Assembly: GCF_020217465.1 (NCBI RefSeq)
Contig: NZ_CP084115.1
Span: 2,728,001-2,792,000, forward strand
Length of the DNA stretch: 64,000 nucleotides
Reading direction: 5' to 3'
Source: Cobetia amphilecti
Lineage (GTDB): Bacteria; Pseudomonadota; Gammaproteobacteria; Pseudomonadales; Halomonadaceae
Shown: positions 55,989 through 64,000 of the stretch, one piece after another
Layout of the letters: each line of letters opens with the position of its first letter
Numbering within the stretch: the stretch's first letter is position 1
Program-made: the position numbers and the translations under genes
Notes under the pieces: generated by a model
Told to the model about the DNA's origin: nothing
Seen by the model: the letters and a program-made list of their open reading frames with translations, nothing else
The model's database searches: none

Positions 55989-57956
55989 TCAGAAGGTGTA
56001 ACTCACCCCCACCTCCCCGCGCGCCGTCACCTCATCCCAGGTCTCGATGCCGGCACCCAGATGCAGCATGGCATTGCGGCCCAGCTGCATGCGCCAGCCG
56101 CCATCGACACGCAGGTAGTTGTCGCTGCCGCGATCGAGATCTTCGGCGCGGTAGGCATTGGTCGGCAGGCTCGCCAGGCGCACCTCGGCACTGTCAGCAT
56201 CGTCATCCAGACGCTTGCCGTAGGCCAGCTCACCATAGAGGCCGAAGCCCTCCGCGATGGCGCGGTCGACCATGAAGCCGGCCTCGACACGGCGATCGCG
56301 CAGCGTCTGATCCGAGACGCTCAGGGCGTTGGCGGCAGAGCCGGATTCGGTGTAGCCATCGATGTCGGACTCGGTATGGCGGTAGGCCACGAAGGGCGCG
56401 TTGTACCACAGTGAATCGGCGGCGGTGAGGCGATAATCGAGACGCGCCTCGGCGCTGAAGCCATCGCCATCGGTCTCACCGGACAGGGTGCGCGATGACT
56501 GGCCCAGTGCGACATGGCGGTCGAGGTCGTAATCGAAGTCGCCGTAGCTGGCCACCGCCTGGACGCCAAACCTGCCCAGCTGCTGACGCGCGAACAGGCT
56601 GAACACCCGGCCTTCCAGCTCAAGCTCGCTGCCATCATCGACATCGAAGTCCGCATTGCGCTGACTGACGGCAACGCCGCCCCAGGCCTGGCCGAGCGCG
56701 TTGTCCAGCGGCAGCATCACACCGACACCCGCACCGCGCTGCTCGCTGTCAAAGCCCTGCTGGCCGCTGGAAGTCTCGCCATCGCCGGTGCCGCCACTGG
56801 CCGAGCCGATGGCGAACACGCGTACGCCCTCCCCGGAGCGCCTGTCCTGCGCGCCCGGGCGCAATTCATCGCCGAGGCTGCGCTGACTGGCATTGAGCGC
56901 GCCCGTGCCCAGCTGCGGCGCCAGCCCCAGCACCGAGGGCGCGGCGAGCATCGCATAGGCGTAGTCGGCCAGAATCTCCTGGCCAGCGGTGGTCGGGTGC
57001 ACGCCATCATTGAACAGCAGCTTGTCGGGGTCTTCCGCGGCGCCGCCCAGCCCGTAGGGCGTGACATTGCAGCTGTCCGAGAAACACACCTGGGTCAGCG
57101 GCACATCGCTGGCGAAGCCGAACTCGGCCGGCGAGGCCAGCACCTCCTCGAGAATGCCGACGGTATCCAGGCGGATGATGTTGACCTCGCCATCCAGCGC
57201 CGCCAGTCGCGCGCCCAGCGCATCATTAAAGACGTCTACCAGCGCGGAGATCCCCGCTGACTGGCCGGCCGGGGTGCTGCCGACATCCGGCAGATTGGAA
57301 ACCATGATGGTGGTGGCACCCGCCGCTGCCAGCGCCTCCACCGCGGAGGCCAGATTGCCGGCGGAGGCGACCGCCGTGGTCGGCGAGGTGATCACGCCCT
57401 GCAGGAAGTCGTTGCCACCGCCGTTGACGTAATAGAGGGCGTCCGAGTCGGCACTGCCGCCGGTGCTGACCAGATAGCCATCCTCGACCCTGAGCACCGT
57501 GCCCGCGCCGGTACTTCCCGGCGGGATGACCACCTCGGAGCCATCCTCGTCGGTCACCGAGGCCAGAATCTGCGCCGTGGTATAGCCACCCACCGCGTAG
57601 TTGGTGCCGTCACTGAAGCCGGCCAGCTGATAGATCACCGAGGTGGAAGGCTCTGCCGCCAGCCCCAGTTCCGTGCCCAGCAGCTGGGTCGAGACGCTGC
57701 CATAGGCCGAATTTTCATAATCCGGGCCGCTGCGGTTGGTGAAACGCAGACTGTTGAGGCCGCCCAGGGTGGTATCGGGGAACTGCCCGGAATCGCTCAG
57801 GCTGTCGCCGAAGAGATAGAGATTGGAATAGGCCTGCGCGGGAGTCGCCAGCAAGGTGGTGCTGATGGCGAGAGCGAGACTCGTGAGAGTGAAACGTCGG
57901 ACCAGACCGCTGGCGCTGGCCGGAGGGAATACAGCGCGATGTGAACGCGATGGCAT
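55989..57956 (-). CDS. GDSL-type autotransporter esterase/lipase (EstA-like)
   Basis: 655 residues from the ATG at 57956 (AAGGGG upstream). A signal peptide ends at AQA before YSNL. The passenger is a GDSL hydrolase: block I FGDSLSDSG with the catalytic Ser, an NLPDVGSTP stretch, VNGGGNDF (block III), and FNDGVHPTTAG with the Asp and His. The C-terminal 270 residues form an autotransporter beta barrel ending in VGVSYTF. The enzyme is displayed on the outer membrane; relatives hydrolyse fatty-acid esters and affect rhamnolipid and motility in Pseudomonas. Substrate here unknown. Confidence 0.92.
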   Translation of the reverse strand: MPSRSHRAVFPPASASGLVRRFTLTSLALAISTTLLATPAQAYSNLYLFGDSLSDSGQFPDTTLGGLNSLRFTNRSGPDYENSAYGSVSTQLLGTELGLAAEPSTSVIYQLAGFSDGTNYAVGGYTTAQILASVTDEDGSEVVIPPGSTGAGTVLRVEDGYLVSTGGSADSDALYYVNGGGNDFLQGVITSPTTAVASAGNLASAVEALAAAGATTIMVSNLPDVGSTPAGQSAGISALVDVFNDALGARLAALDGEVNIIRLDTVGILEEVLASPAEFGFASDVPLTQVCFSDSCNVTPYGLGGAAEDPDKLLFNDGVHPTTAGQEILADYAYAMLAAPSVLGLAPQLGTGALNASQRSLGDELRPGAQDRRSGEGVRVFAIGSASGGTGDGETSSGQQGFDSEQRGAGVGVMLPLDNALGQAWGGVAVSQRNADFDVDDGSELELEGRVFSLFARQQLGRFGVQAVASYGDFDYDLDRHVALGQSSRTLSGETDGDGFSAEARLDYRLTAADSLWYNAPFVAYRHTESDIDGYTESGSAANALSVSDQTLRDRRVEAGFMVDRAIAEGFGLYGELAYGKRLDDDADSAEVRLASLPTNAYRAEDLDRGSDNYLRVDGGWRMQLGRNAMLHLGAGIETWDEVTARGEVGVSYTF

Positions 57957-58161
57957 GGCGTGCCCCTTGCTTGTGGGAGGTATCCGTCCTGCAGCCACTC
58001 TGGGGGTGGCCTGCAGACAAGCATAGGCAATAAAACGAGTGATTGAATCACATGTTTCGTTCAACTTCCGGCTAAGACTCAGCGCCTTGCGAGCATGTCA
58101 CGTTCTCGCTACCTGCCATCGGCGTCTCTCTTGCCACCGTTGTCTCTTTCTTGCCACCGTC

Positions 58162-58201
58162 GGCACACATCGCCACGAGCAGGCACACTTCGCCACGAGC
58201 A
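58162..58201. repeat. 20-bp tandem duplication
   Basis: Two copies of ggcacacatcgccacgagca that differ at one position (58162-58181, 58182-58201). Just upstream, cttgccaccgt also occurs twice (around 58131 and 58150). Confidence 0.85.
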
Positions 58202-58206
58202 GGCAC

Positions 58207-58234
58207 AAAAAAAGCGCCTCCCGAAGGAGGCGCT
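58207..58234 (-). terminator. Rho-independent terminator of dcd
   Basis: A 9-bp GC-rich stem (agcgcctcc with its complement) and loop CGAA. On the minus strand it is followed by seven T residues. It lies about 110 bases after the dcd stop. Confidence 0.88.
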
Positions 58235-58239
58235 CTTGG

Positions 58240-58287
58240 CTTGCCACACTCTTGTCTTGCCACACTCTTGTCTTGCCGCACTCTTGG
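58240..58287. repeat. 16-bp tandem repeat, three copies
   Basis: Units cttgccacactcttgt (twice, exact) and cttgccgcactcttgg. It lies between the dcd stop and its terminator, so the dcd transcript carries it. Confidence 0.88.
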
Positions 58288-58344
58288 CCTGCGGCGTGCG
58301 GGTCACTTGCGTGAACGCAGTCCCCAAGCGAGCAGCAAGGGGTA

Positions 58345-58911
58345 TCAGGTACGCGGCAGAGTCACGCCACGCTGGCCCTGATACTTGCCGCCGCGATCCT
58401 TGTAGCTGGTCTCGCAGACTTCATCGGACTCGAGGAACAGCATCTGCGCCACGCCTTCGTTGGCGTAGATACGCGCCGGCAGGTTGGTGGTGTTGGAGAA
58501 CTCGAGGGTGACGTGGCCTTCCCACTCCGGCTCCAGCGGCGTCACGTTGACGATGATGCCGCAACGCGCGTAGGTGGACTTGCCCAGGCAGATGGTCAGC
58601 ACGTTACGCGGAATGCGGAAGTACTCGATGGTACGGGCCAGCGCGAAGGAGTTGGGCGGAATCACGCAGGAATCGCCCTTCACGTCCACGAAGCTCTTCT
58701 CGTCGAAGTGCTTGGGGTCCACCGTCGCCGAATGGATGTTGGTGAAGACCTTGAACTCATCCGAGCAGCGCACATCGTAGCCGTAACTGGAGGTGCCGTA
58801 GGAAATCACACGGCGCTCATCGTGAAAGCGCACCTGATCGGGCTCAAAGGGTTCGATCATGTCGTGGCTTTCGGCCATGCGACGGATCCACTTGTCGGAT
58901 TTGATGCTCAT
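58345..58911 (-). CDS. dcd: dCTP deaminase
   Basis: 188 residues from the ATG at 58911 ([12 protein letters not shown]). Family motifs: [35 protein letters not shown] and [12 protein letters not shown] with the catalytic Glu, then [11 protein letters not shown]. It deaminates dCTP to dUTP as a source of dTTP. Standard length. It lies downstream of the apbC/mrp gene in the same direction. Confidence 0.96.
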   Translation of the reverse strand: MSIKSDKWIRRMAESHDMIEPFEPDQVRFHDERRVISYGTSSYGYDVRCSDEFKVFTNIHSATVDPKHFDEKSFVDVKGDSCVIPPNSFALARTIEYFRIPRNVLTICLGKSTYARCGIIVNVTPLEPEWEGHVTLEFSNTTNLPARIYANEGVAQMLFLESDEVCETSYKDRGGKYQGQRGVTLPRT

Positions 58912-59036
58912 CGAGCGTACCTGACTGACTGATGGGGAGAGACGCGTGAGCGCCATGAAACGCGGGCCAGCATGATACCGGCCCGCTGTGTCGCTGGAAA
59001 CCTCGGCACGCGCGGCTGGCGCCTGGCGTGTCGGGC

Positions 59037-59837
59037 TCAGCTGAAGCTGATGCTCGGCCCTTCGTCCGCACCGGCACCTTCCAGTGACTCGGAGACCTGA
59101 CGGGCGATGGCGCGGAAGCTCGCGGCCACTTCGCCGTCCGGCTCCGCGATCACGCTCGGGCGACCGCCATCGGCATTCTCGCGAATGCTCAGGGTCAGCG
59201 GCAGCTGGCCCAGCAGGCGAGTCTGGTACTCATCGGCGATACGCTCACCCCCGCCCGCGCCGAAGACCGCTTCGCTGTGGCCACACTGGCTGCAGGTGTG
59301 AGTGCTCATGTTCTCGACCACCCCCAGCACCGGCACCTTGACCTTGCGGAACATCTCGATGCCCTTCTGGGCATCCAGCAGTGCGATGTCCTGCGGCGTG
59401 GTGACGATGACGGCACCGGAGACCGGCACCTTCTGCGACAGGGTCAGCTGGATGTCACCGGTGCCCGGCGGCATGTCGATCAGCAGCACATCAAGCTCGC
59501 CCCAGGCGGTCTGGTTGAGCAGCTGCTGGAAGGCACCGGCGACCATCGGGCCACGCCAGACCATCGGGTCCTTCACGTCGACCAGATAGGCCATCGACAT
59601 GGTCTTGATGCCATGCGCCTCGATGGGGCTGAAGACCTGCTCACCGGCCATCTCCGGACGCTGACCGGTCGGCACGCCGAACATCTGCGCCTGACTCGGG
59701 CCATAGATATCGGCGTCCAGCAGGCCGACCTTGAGACCCTCCGCCGCCAAAGCCAGCGCCAGATTGGCGGTGACGGTGGACTTGCCGACGCCACCCTTGC
59801 CGGAAGCGACCGCGACAATGTGCTTGATACCTTCCAT
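59037..59837 (-). CDS. apbC: Iron-sulfur cluster carrier ATPase ApbC/Mrp (short form)
   Basis: 266 residues. Walker A is GKGGVGKST (deviant, MinD/Mrp type) near residue 13. Then [21 protein letters not shown] (Walker B) and the cluster-binding CXXC in THTCSQCG. It lacks the N-terminal MIP18/DUF59 domain of E. coli Mrp and is a core-only form. It holds and passes on Fe-S clusters. The gene order metG (divergent), apbC, dcd is common in gammaproteobacteria. Confidence 0.92.
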   Translation of the reverse strand: MEGIKHIVAVASGKGGVGKSTVTANLALALAAEGLKVGLLDADIYGPSQAQMFGVPTGQRPEMAGEQVFSPIEAHGIKTMSMAYLVDVKDPMVWRGPMVAGAFQQLLNQTAWGELDVLLIDMPPGTGDIQLTLSQKVPVSGAVIVTTPQDIALLDAQKGIEMFRKVKVPVLGVVENMSTHTCSQCGHSEAVFGAGGGERIADEYQTRLLGQLPLTLSIRENADGGRPSVIAEPDGEVAASFRAIARQVSESLEGAGADEGPSISFS

Positions 59838-60035
59838 ACCTTGAAACTCCTGTGACGGCCTGCGCGGCGCGATGAATGTGGCGCGCAGGCGTCTGAACTG
59901 TCAGCGAAAAAAGCCGTGGAACACGATGGGCACAGTATGCCTGCCACCGCTACACGGGCCAAGCCGATGAAGCATGTCCATGGAAGCCATGCCTCAGGAA
60001 GCCATGGCCTTGGGCGCAAATCAGAAGCGCACGCC

Positions 60036-60749
60036 TCAGAAGCGCACGTCGACCGGCAGGAAGCGCCACTCGCCCGGCGCCATGCGACCGAGCAGAATCG
60101 CGCCCAGACGCAGACGACGCACCTCGATCACCTTGAGGCCCTGCTCCTCGACCGCGCCGCGGATACCGCCCACCGGCACCCGCTTCATGGCGATGCGCAG
60201 GCGGGTGTCGCTCTGCCAGCTGACGCTGACCTTGGGCTTGCGGCCGCGAATGTCGGCGCACAGCGCGAAGCCGATACGCTTGAGGCCTTCGTCGTCCAGC
60301 GTTCCTTCCACTTCGACGACGTATTCCTGCTCCAGCTGGTCCAGGTCATCGCCCAGCTTGCGGATCACGCCACGGTTCTGTGACCACACCGCGAGACCGG
60401 ATTCGTCCTCGCCGAGCTCAGCCAGCGGCTGCTGGGACAGGAAATGCACCTTGAGCCAGTCGGCACCGCTGTTGTCGAGCGCACTGCGCGGCGCGCCGTC
60501 ACGCAGGGTCAGCGGGTCCGGCAGCGGCGTGCCCGGCGGCTGATACCAGACTAGGGTCAGCGGCTCGATGGGTGCCATGCTGGCGCCTTCATCGACGGTG
60601 ACTTCCTCATCGGTGACCTTGAAGAAAGGCGCTTCCACGATCTCGCCCGCGACACGTACCACCCCCTTGGCGATGAGATGCTCGGCCTCACGACGCGAGA
60701 TGCCCTGCTGATGGGCCAGAAACTTGGAAAGACGGACGGGTTCGGTCAT
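60036..60749 (-). CDS. S4-domain RNA pseudouridine synthase-like protein with a divergent active-site motif
   Basis: 237 residues from the ATG at 60749. N-terminal S4 RNA-binding domain (RLSKFLAHQQGISRREAEHL). Then a catalytic-domain-like region of the RsuA/RluB/E/F family, with EQEYVVEVEGTL and the C-terminal GLKVIEVRRLRLGAI. Where active enzymes have G-R-L-D-x-x-T/S-x-G-L this protein has LGEDESGL, so the usual catalytic aspartate position is a glycine (G113). A relative I recall from Pseudomonas is similarly divergent there. It may be a pseudo-enzyme or use another residue, such as D115. Confidence 0.75.
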   Translation of the reverse strand: MTEPVRLSKFLAHQQGISRREAEHLIAKGVVRVAGEIVEAPFFKVTDEEVTVDEGASMAPIEPLTLVWYQPPGTPLPDPLTLRDGAPRSALDNSGADWLKVHFLSQQPLAELGEDESGLAVWSQNRGVIRKLGDDLDQLEQEYVVEVEGTLDDEGLKRIGFALCADIRGRKPKVSVSWQSDTRLRIAMKRVPVGGIRGAVEEQGLKVIEVRRLRLGAILLGRMAPGEWRFLPVDVRF

Positions 60750-61375
60750 GGGGACTCTCGAGGCAGCGACGCAGGCAACAGGCAGAGCAGCAGCACGCAG
60801 AAGCGCAGATAAAAAGAAGTGGGACAGCCTGACAGGGTCATCAAGGCTAGCCCGCCATGATAACGGCATGCGCCGAGGATGGCACGGACGAGACGCGCTG
60901 AAGATGCTAGGCTGCGTGGCCAGAAATCGGCGCGGCGGCGCCTCAGAAGATCATTTGATGCGCCTTACCAGGTCCTGCGACGCTCTCCGCCAGCGCATCT
61001 GATCCACTATGCCTGGCCATCCGCCCCTCTGGCGCAAGTGATCCGGCTGCCTCTGGCACGCCTGATCATGCGCTGGCAGGCACGATGGGCTACCCGCGTC
61101 ATCGTCATCACTACGCAACCGCGTGATGATAGTTGCGGAACCCTTTGCGCAGCAAAGCGTCAGAGTTGCGTTGAAGCTCACTCTGGGCCATACAAGGTCA
61201 GGGTCAGGCAAACTGATGCGCTTGCGCGTCGACTGTCGCTACCGAGGAAGCCGGTGGCCAACGCTTCAGTCTCCGTCAGTGACTCGCCAGCCGAAGGCGT
61301 GCGATCAACCCGGATTGACCCTGCGCGCCATCCCGCCTTGCTGCGCTTCCCAGGCCACGTTCACAGGTATCTTGC
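60750..61375. other. Divergent intergenic region
   Basis: About 625 bases between divergent genes. I see no repeat, hairpin or open frame that looks real, and no tRNA. It should hold promoters for both neighbours. Confidence 0.4.
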
Positions 61376-62053
61376 ATGCGTTTACCCCTCACATCGCGCC
61401 GCCCACTGACTCACACTCGGCGCTACGCCATCAGCAGTGCACGCACGCTTCGTCATCTGGTACTGATCTTCGGCCTGACGCTGGCCGCGGGCTGCTCCGC
61501 GCCGCACGCCTCGGACGCGCCTGCCGCACCGACCACCGCGGCCAAGGCAGCCGTCAAGGCCGAACGGCTGGAAAGCCTGCTGGTGCAAGGCGAGAGCGAT
61601 GTGCCCGAGAACCTGCTGCTCAGCAAGGCCGGCGCCAAGGCGATCGACCCCAACGGCCAGCGACCGGTGGATGACCCGCTGACCTGCCTGGCGCGTGCCG
61701 CCTACTGGGAAGCCAAGGGCGAAGGCAGAAGCGGCATGCAGGGCATCGTCAATGTGGTAATCAATCGCGCCGCCGACCCGCGCTTCCCCGATAGCCTGTG
61801 CGGCGTGGTCAAGCAGGGTGGCGAAAGCGGCAGCTGCCAGTTCTCCTGGTGGTGTGACGGTCGCTCCGACCGCATTCGCGAACCCGCCGCCTACGCCGAG
61901 GCACGCGACGTGGCCCGCCAGGCGCTCAACCATCAGCTGGAAGACGTCACCGACGGCGCCCTCTACTTCCACGCCCGCTACGCCACACCCTACTGGGCCA
62001 AGCGCTTCGTGCGCACCGCGCGCATCGGTCAGCACCTGTTCTATCGCAACTGA
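61376..62053 (+). CDS. SleB-type cell wall hydrolase, probable lipoprotein
   Basis: 225 residues. The N-terminus has a hydrophobic segment ending in the lipobox LAAGC, followed by a disordered Ala-rich linker (about residues 42-65). The Hydrolase_2/SleB domain is at the C-terminus: CLARAAYWEAKGEGRSGMQG with the catalytic Glu, NVVINRAADPRFP, CQFSWWCDGRSD and YFHARYATPYWA. It likely cleaves peptidoglycan as a lytic transglycosylase or amidase, anchored in a membrane. Non-sporulating bacteria use such enzymes in wall turnover. Confidence 0.88.
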   Translation: MRLPLTSRRPLTHTRRYAISSARTLRHLVLIFGLTLAAGCSAPHASDAPAAPTTAAKAAVKAERLESLLVQGESDVPENLLLSKAGAKAIDPNGQRPVDDPLTCLARAAYWEAKGEGRSGMQGIVNVVINRAADPRFPDSLCGVVKQGGESGSCQFSWWCDGRSDRIREPAAYAEARDVARQALNHQLEDVTDGALYFHARYATPYWAKRFVRTARIGQHLFYRN

Positions 62054-62117
62054 GTGCGAGCCGTTGCTGCTGGATGACCGCTGCTGAGAGCCAGCCGACA
62101 CTGCGACCCAAAGCCGC

Positions 62118-62162
62118 AAACACGACGCCCCCGCTGCCATTGGCAACGGGGGCGTCGTGTTT
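62118..62162. terminator. Bidirectional terminator between the SleB and TerB-like genes
   Basis: A 16-bp stem (aaacacgacgcccccg with its complement) plus a further four paired bases inside, 13-base inner region. T-rich on exit in both directions. Confidence 0.82.
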
Positions 62163-62247
62163 GGGGATGCCTGAATAGCGGTGTCTGGACAGGGGAGTCC
62201 AGGCAGGGACGCTTGGATAGGGGAACGTATATAAGACGCCTGACGGA

Positions 62248-62721
62248 TCAGGTGTCTGGCTGTGCCGCCAGCTTGGTGCGGATGAACTCGCTGTGGCTGA
62301 CATGCAACAGGCCGGCAAGACGGCGGATGCGATGCTCTTCCTGCGGGTCCAGCTCGCCATCGGCGTAGGCCAGCTCCCAGAGCATGCCGATCAGCTCGCT
62401 GCGCTCCTCAAGGCTCATGTGCTCATTGAGTTGCTTGACGAAGCGGTAGTGGTCCGTGGCCTGCTCGGCATCCTGTTCGGCCTGGGTCAGCAGGCTGGCA
62501 AGTTCCTCATCCCCCAGCGAGAAGCGCTCGGCCAGCTGGCGCGCCAGGGCTTCACGTTCGCGCACATCGAGATGGTCATCGGCACGTACCACCTCGAACA
62601 TCAGCACGGCCATGGCGAGTTCCGGGCCGGGCTCCTCGTTGGGACGGGCATTGCTGCCGGGCATCATCACCTGGCGGATGAGACGATTGATCTGACCGGC
62701 GACGGATAGCTGTGCTGGCAT
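62248..62721 (-). CDS. TerB family protein
   Basis: 157 residues from the ATG at 62721 (GGAGG upstream). All-helical, acidic. The TerB-like pattern is MAVLMFEVVRADDHLDVRER and then LWELAYADGELDPQEEHRIR, two Ca-binding-like acidic repeats. Despite the tellurite-resistance name, most stand-alone members have no known role. It lies 249 bases upstream of, and divergent from, metG. Confidence 0.87.
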   Translation of the reverse strand: MPAQLSVAGQINRLIRQVMMPGSNARPNEEPGPELAMAVLMFEVVRADDHLDVREREALARQLAERFSLGDEELASLLTQAEQDAEQATDHYRFVKQLNEHMSLEERSELIGMLWELAYADGELDPQEEHRIRRLAGLLHVSHSEFIRTKLAAQPDT

Positions 62722-62970
62722 GCTGACCTCCAGGAACGGAAAATGTAGTGTCCTTGAATCCTTCATGAGGGCAGCGGCACGGGTTGCAACCTCGCAGTTG
62801 CGCACGCCAGCGTTGCCGGTGACGCGACGCGCCCTTCGCGCCGCCCGCACCTTCGCGATATAGTAGCGCCCATCCCGACGGGGCGATGCGTTCGCCCCTT
62901 ATCACGAGTCATCCCGGCGAGTGGCTGCGCAGTGCGCAGCAGGCGCCCTTTACCGTCAAGACGAGGCCTC

Positions 62971-64000
62971 ATGTCAGCGCGCAAGATTCTGGTTACCAGT
63001 GCCCTGCCCTATGCCAATGGGTCGATCCACCTGGGTCACCTGCTTGAGTACATCCAGACCGACATCTGGGTACGCTTCCAGAAAAGCCGTGGCCACGAAT
63101 GCCATTACGTGTGCGCCGATGATGCCCACGGCACCGCCATCATGCTGCGTGCCGAGCAGGAAGGTATCACCGCCGAGCAGCTGATCCAGCGTGTGAGTGA
63201 CGAGCATCAGGCCGACTTCGCCAAGTTCGGCGTCGGCTTTGACAACTATCACTCCACCCACTCGCCGGAAAACCGCGCCCACAGCGAGCGCATCTATCTG
63301 GCGCTGCGCGATGCCGGTCATATCGCCACACGCGATATCGAGCAGATGTTCGATCCGGTCAAGGGCCTGTTCCTCGCCGACCGCTTCATCAAGGGCACCT
63401 GCCCGAAGTGCAAGACCGAAGACCAGTACGGCGACAACTGTGAAGCCTGCGGCGCGGCCTACACGCCGGCCGAGCTGATCGATCCGGTCTCGGCCATCTC
63501 CGGCGCCACGCCGGAAATGCGCACGTCCACCCACTACTTCTTCAAGCTGCCGAACTTCGCCGATTTCCTGCAGGAGTGGACCAAGAGCGGCCGTGTGCAG
63601 AGCCAGATTTCCAACAAGCTGCAGGAATGGTTCGAGGCGGGTCTGGCCGAGTGGGACATCTCCCGCGATGCGCCCTACTTCGGCTTCGAGATTCCCGACG
63701 CGCCGGGCAAGTACTTCTACGTGTGGCTGGACGCGCCGATCGGCTACCTCGCCAGCTTCCAGAACCTGTGCGAGAAGCAGGGCATCGACTTCGACAGCTA
63801 CTGGAAGGCTGATTCCGACGCCGAGGTCTATCACTTCATCGGCAAGGACATCGTCTACTTCCACGCCCTGTTCTGGCCGGCGATGCTGGAAGGTGCCGGC
63901 ATGCGCACCCCGACTGGCGTCAACTGCCACGGTTTCGTGACCGTCAATGGCGCCAAGATGTCCAAGTCGCGCGGCACCTTCATCAAGGCCGACACCTATG
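62971..64000 (+). CDS. metG: Methionyl-tRNA synthetase, N-terminal part (runs off the right edge)
   Basis: About 343 codons visible. Class I synthetase: [20 protein letters not shown] carries the HIGH motif (HLGH). The zinc-binding insert has [18 protein letters not shown]. The KMSKS signature is at the very right edge ([10 protein letters not shown]). It charges tRNA-Met. The C-terminal half, including any EMAP-like tRNA-binding domain, lies outside the window. Confidence 0.97.
   Translation, partial: MSARKILVTSALPYANGSIHLGHLLEYIQTDIWVRFQKSRGHECHYVCADDAHGTAIMLRAEQEGITAEQLIQRVSDEHQADFAKFGVGFDNYHSTHSPENRAHSERIYLALRDAGHIATRDIEQMFDPVKGLFLADRFIKGTCPKCKTEDQYGDNCEACGAAYTPAELIDPVSAISGATPEMRTSTHYFFKLPNFADFLQEWTKSGRVQSQISNKLQEWFEAGLAEWDISRDAPYFGFEIPDAPGKYFYVWLDAPIGYLASFQNLCEKQGIDFDSYWKADSDAEVYHFIGKDIVYFHALFWPAMLEGAGMRTPTGVNCHGFVTVNGAKMSKSRGTFIKADTY

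Overview
The window is a 64 kb, GC-rich chromosomal segment of a marine-type gammaproteobacterium. The core genes (hda, purM-purN, dcd, apbC/mrp, metG, glmS, ppnN) and the style of the coding sequence fit Halomonadaceae, most likely Cobetia or a close Halomonas relative. This assignment is inference from gene content and proteins, not from a search. The left half (1-38.3 kb) is almost entirely devoted to surface polysaccharide. The right half is housekeeping, transport and regulation, interrupted by one foreign-looking two-gene defence cassette.

Polysaccharide region, all on the minus strand from 32.1 kb down to 1. Module A (8687 to 1) reads wza, wzc, polyprenyl-phosphate glycosylphosphotransferase (PGT), DegT aminotransferase, WbqC-like protein, wzx flippase, GT2; it continues past the left edge. 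Its leader carries two copies of the ops/JUMPstart element read by RfaH. A middle block (13775 to 10316) holds one GT2 and two GT4 glycosyltransferases and ends in a hairpin terminator. A TauE-like exporter and a small unknown protein (plus strand) separate it from glmS and ugd, which supply glucosamine-6-phosphate and UDP-glucuronate. Module B (32071 to 19871) reads wza, wzc, PGT, EpsG-like polymerase, wzx-type flippase, polysaccharide pyruvyltransferase, GT4, GT2, GT2. A and B are paralogous Wzx/Wzy-type export modules; B has its own polymerase, A's would lie outside the window, and B shows no ops element. Divergent from B across a 1.4 kb gap is a yjbEFGH (gfcABCD-like) operon. Its first gene encodes a secreted protein with 30 uninterrupted Gly-Thr-Thr triplets.

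Right half: a YkgJ-type cysteine-cluster protein, a succinate/acetyl-CoA transferase, a LysR regulator, yfcL-ppnN, a small membrane protein, a flavodoxin, a TonB-dependent receptor with a good Fur box, a second LysR regulator and yjbQ. Then comes an AT-rich pair, an AAA ATPase plus an HNH nuclease resembling the Septu (PtuA-PtuB) anti-phage system, inserted between yjbQ and hda. After it follow hda, a PerM/AI-2E family permease, purM-purN, a GDSL autotransporter esterase, dcd, apbC/mrp, a divergent pseudouridine synthase, a SleB-type cell wall hydrolase, a TerB-like protein and the 5' part of metG.

A second theme is a set of short tandem duplications (10-56 bp units, mostly 2-5 copies) found in many of the intergenic gaps but with different sequences at each place. 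No tRNA, rRNA, CRISPR array, IS element or prophage gene was recognised.
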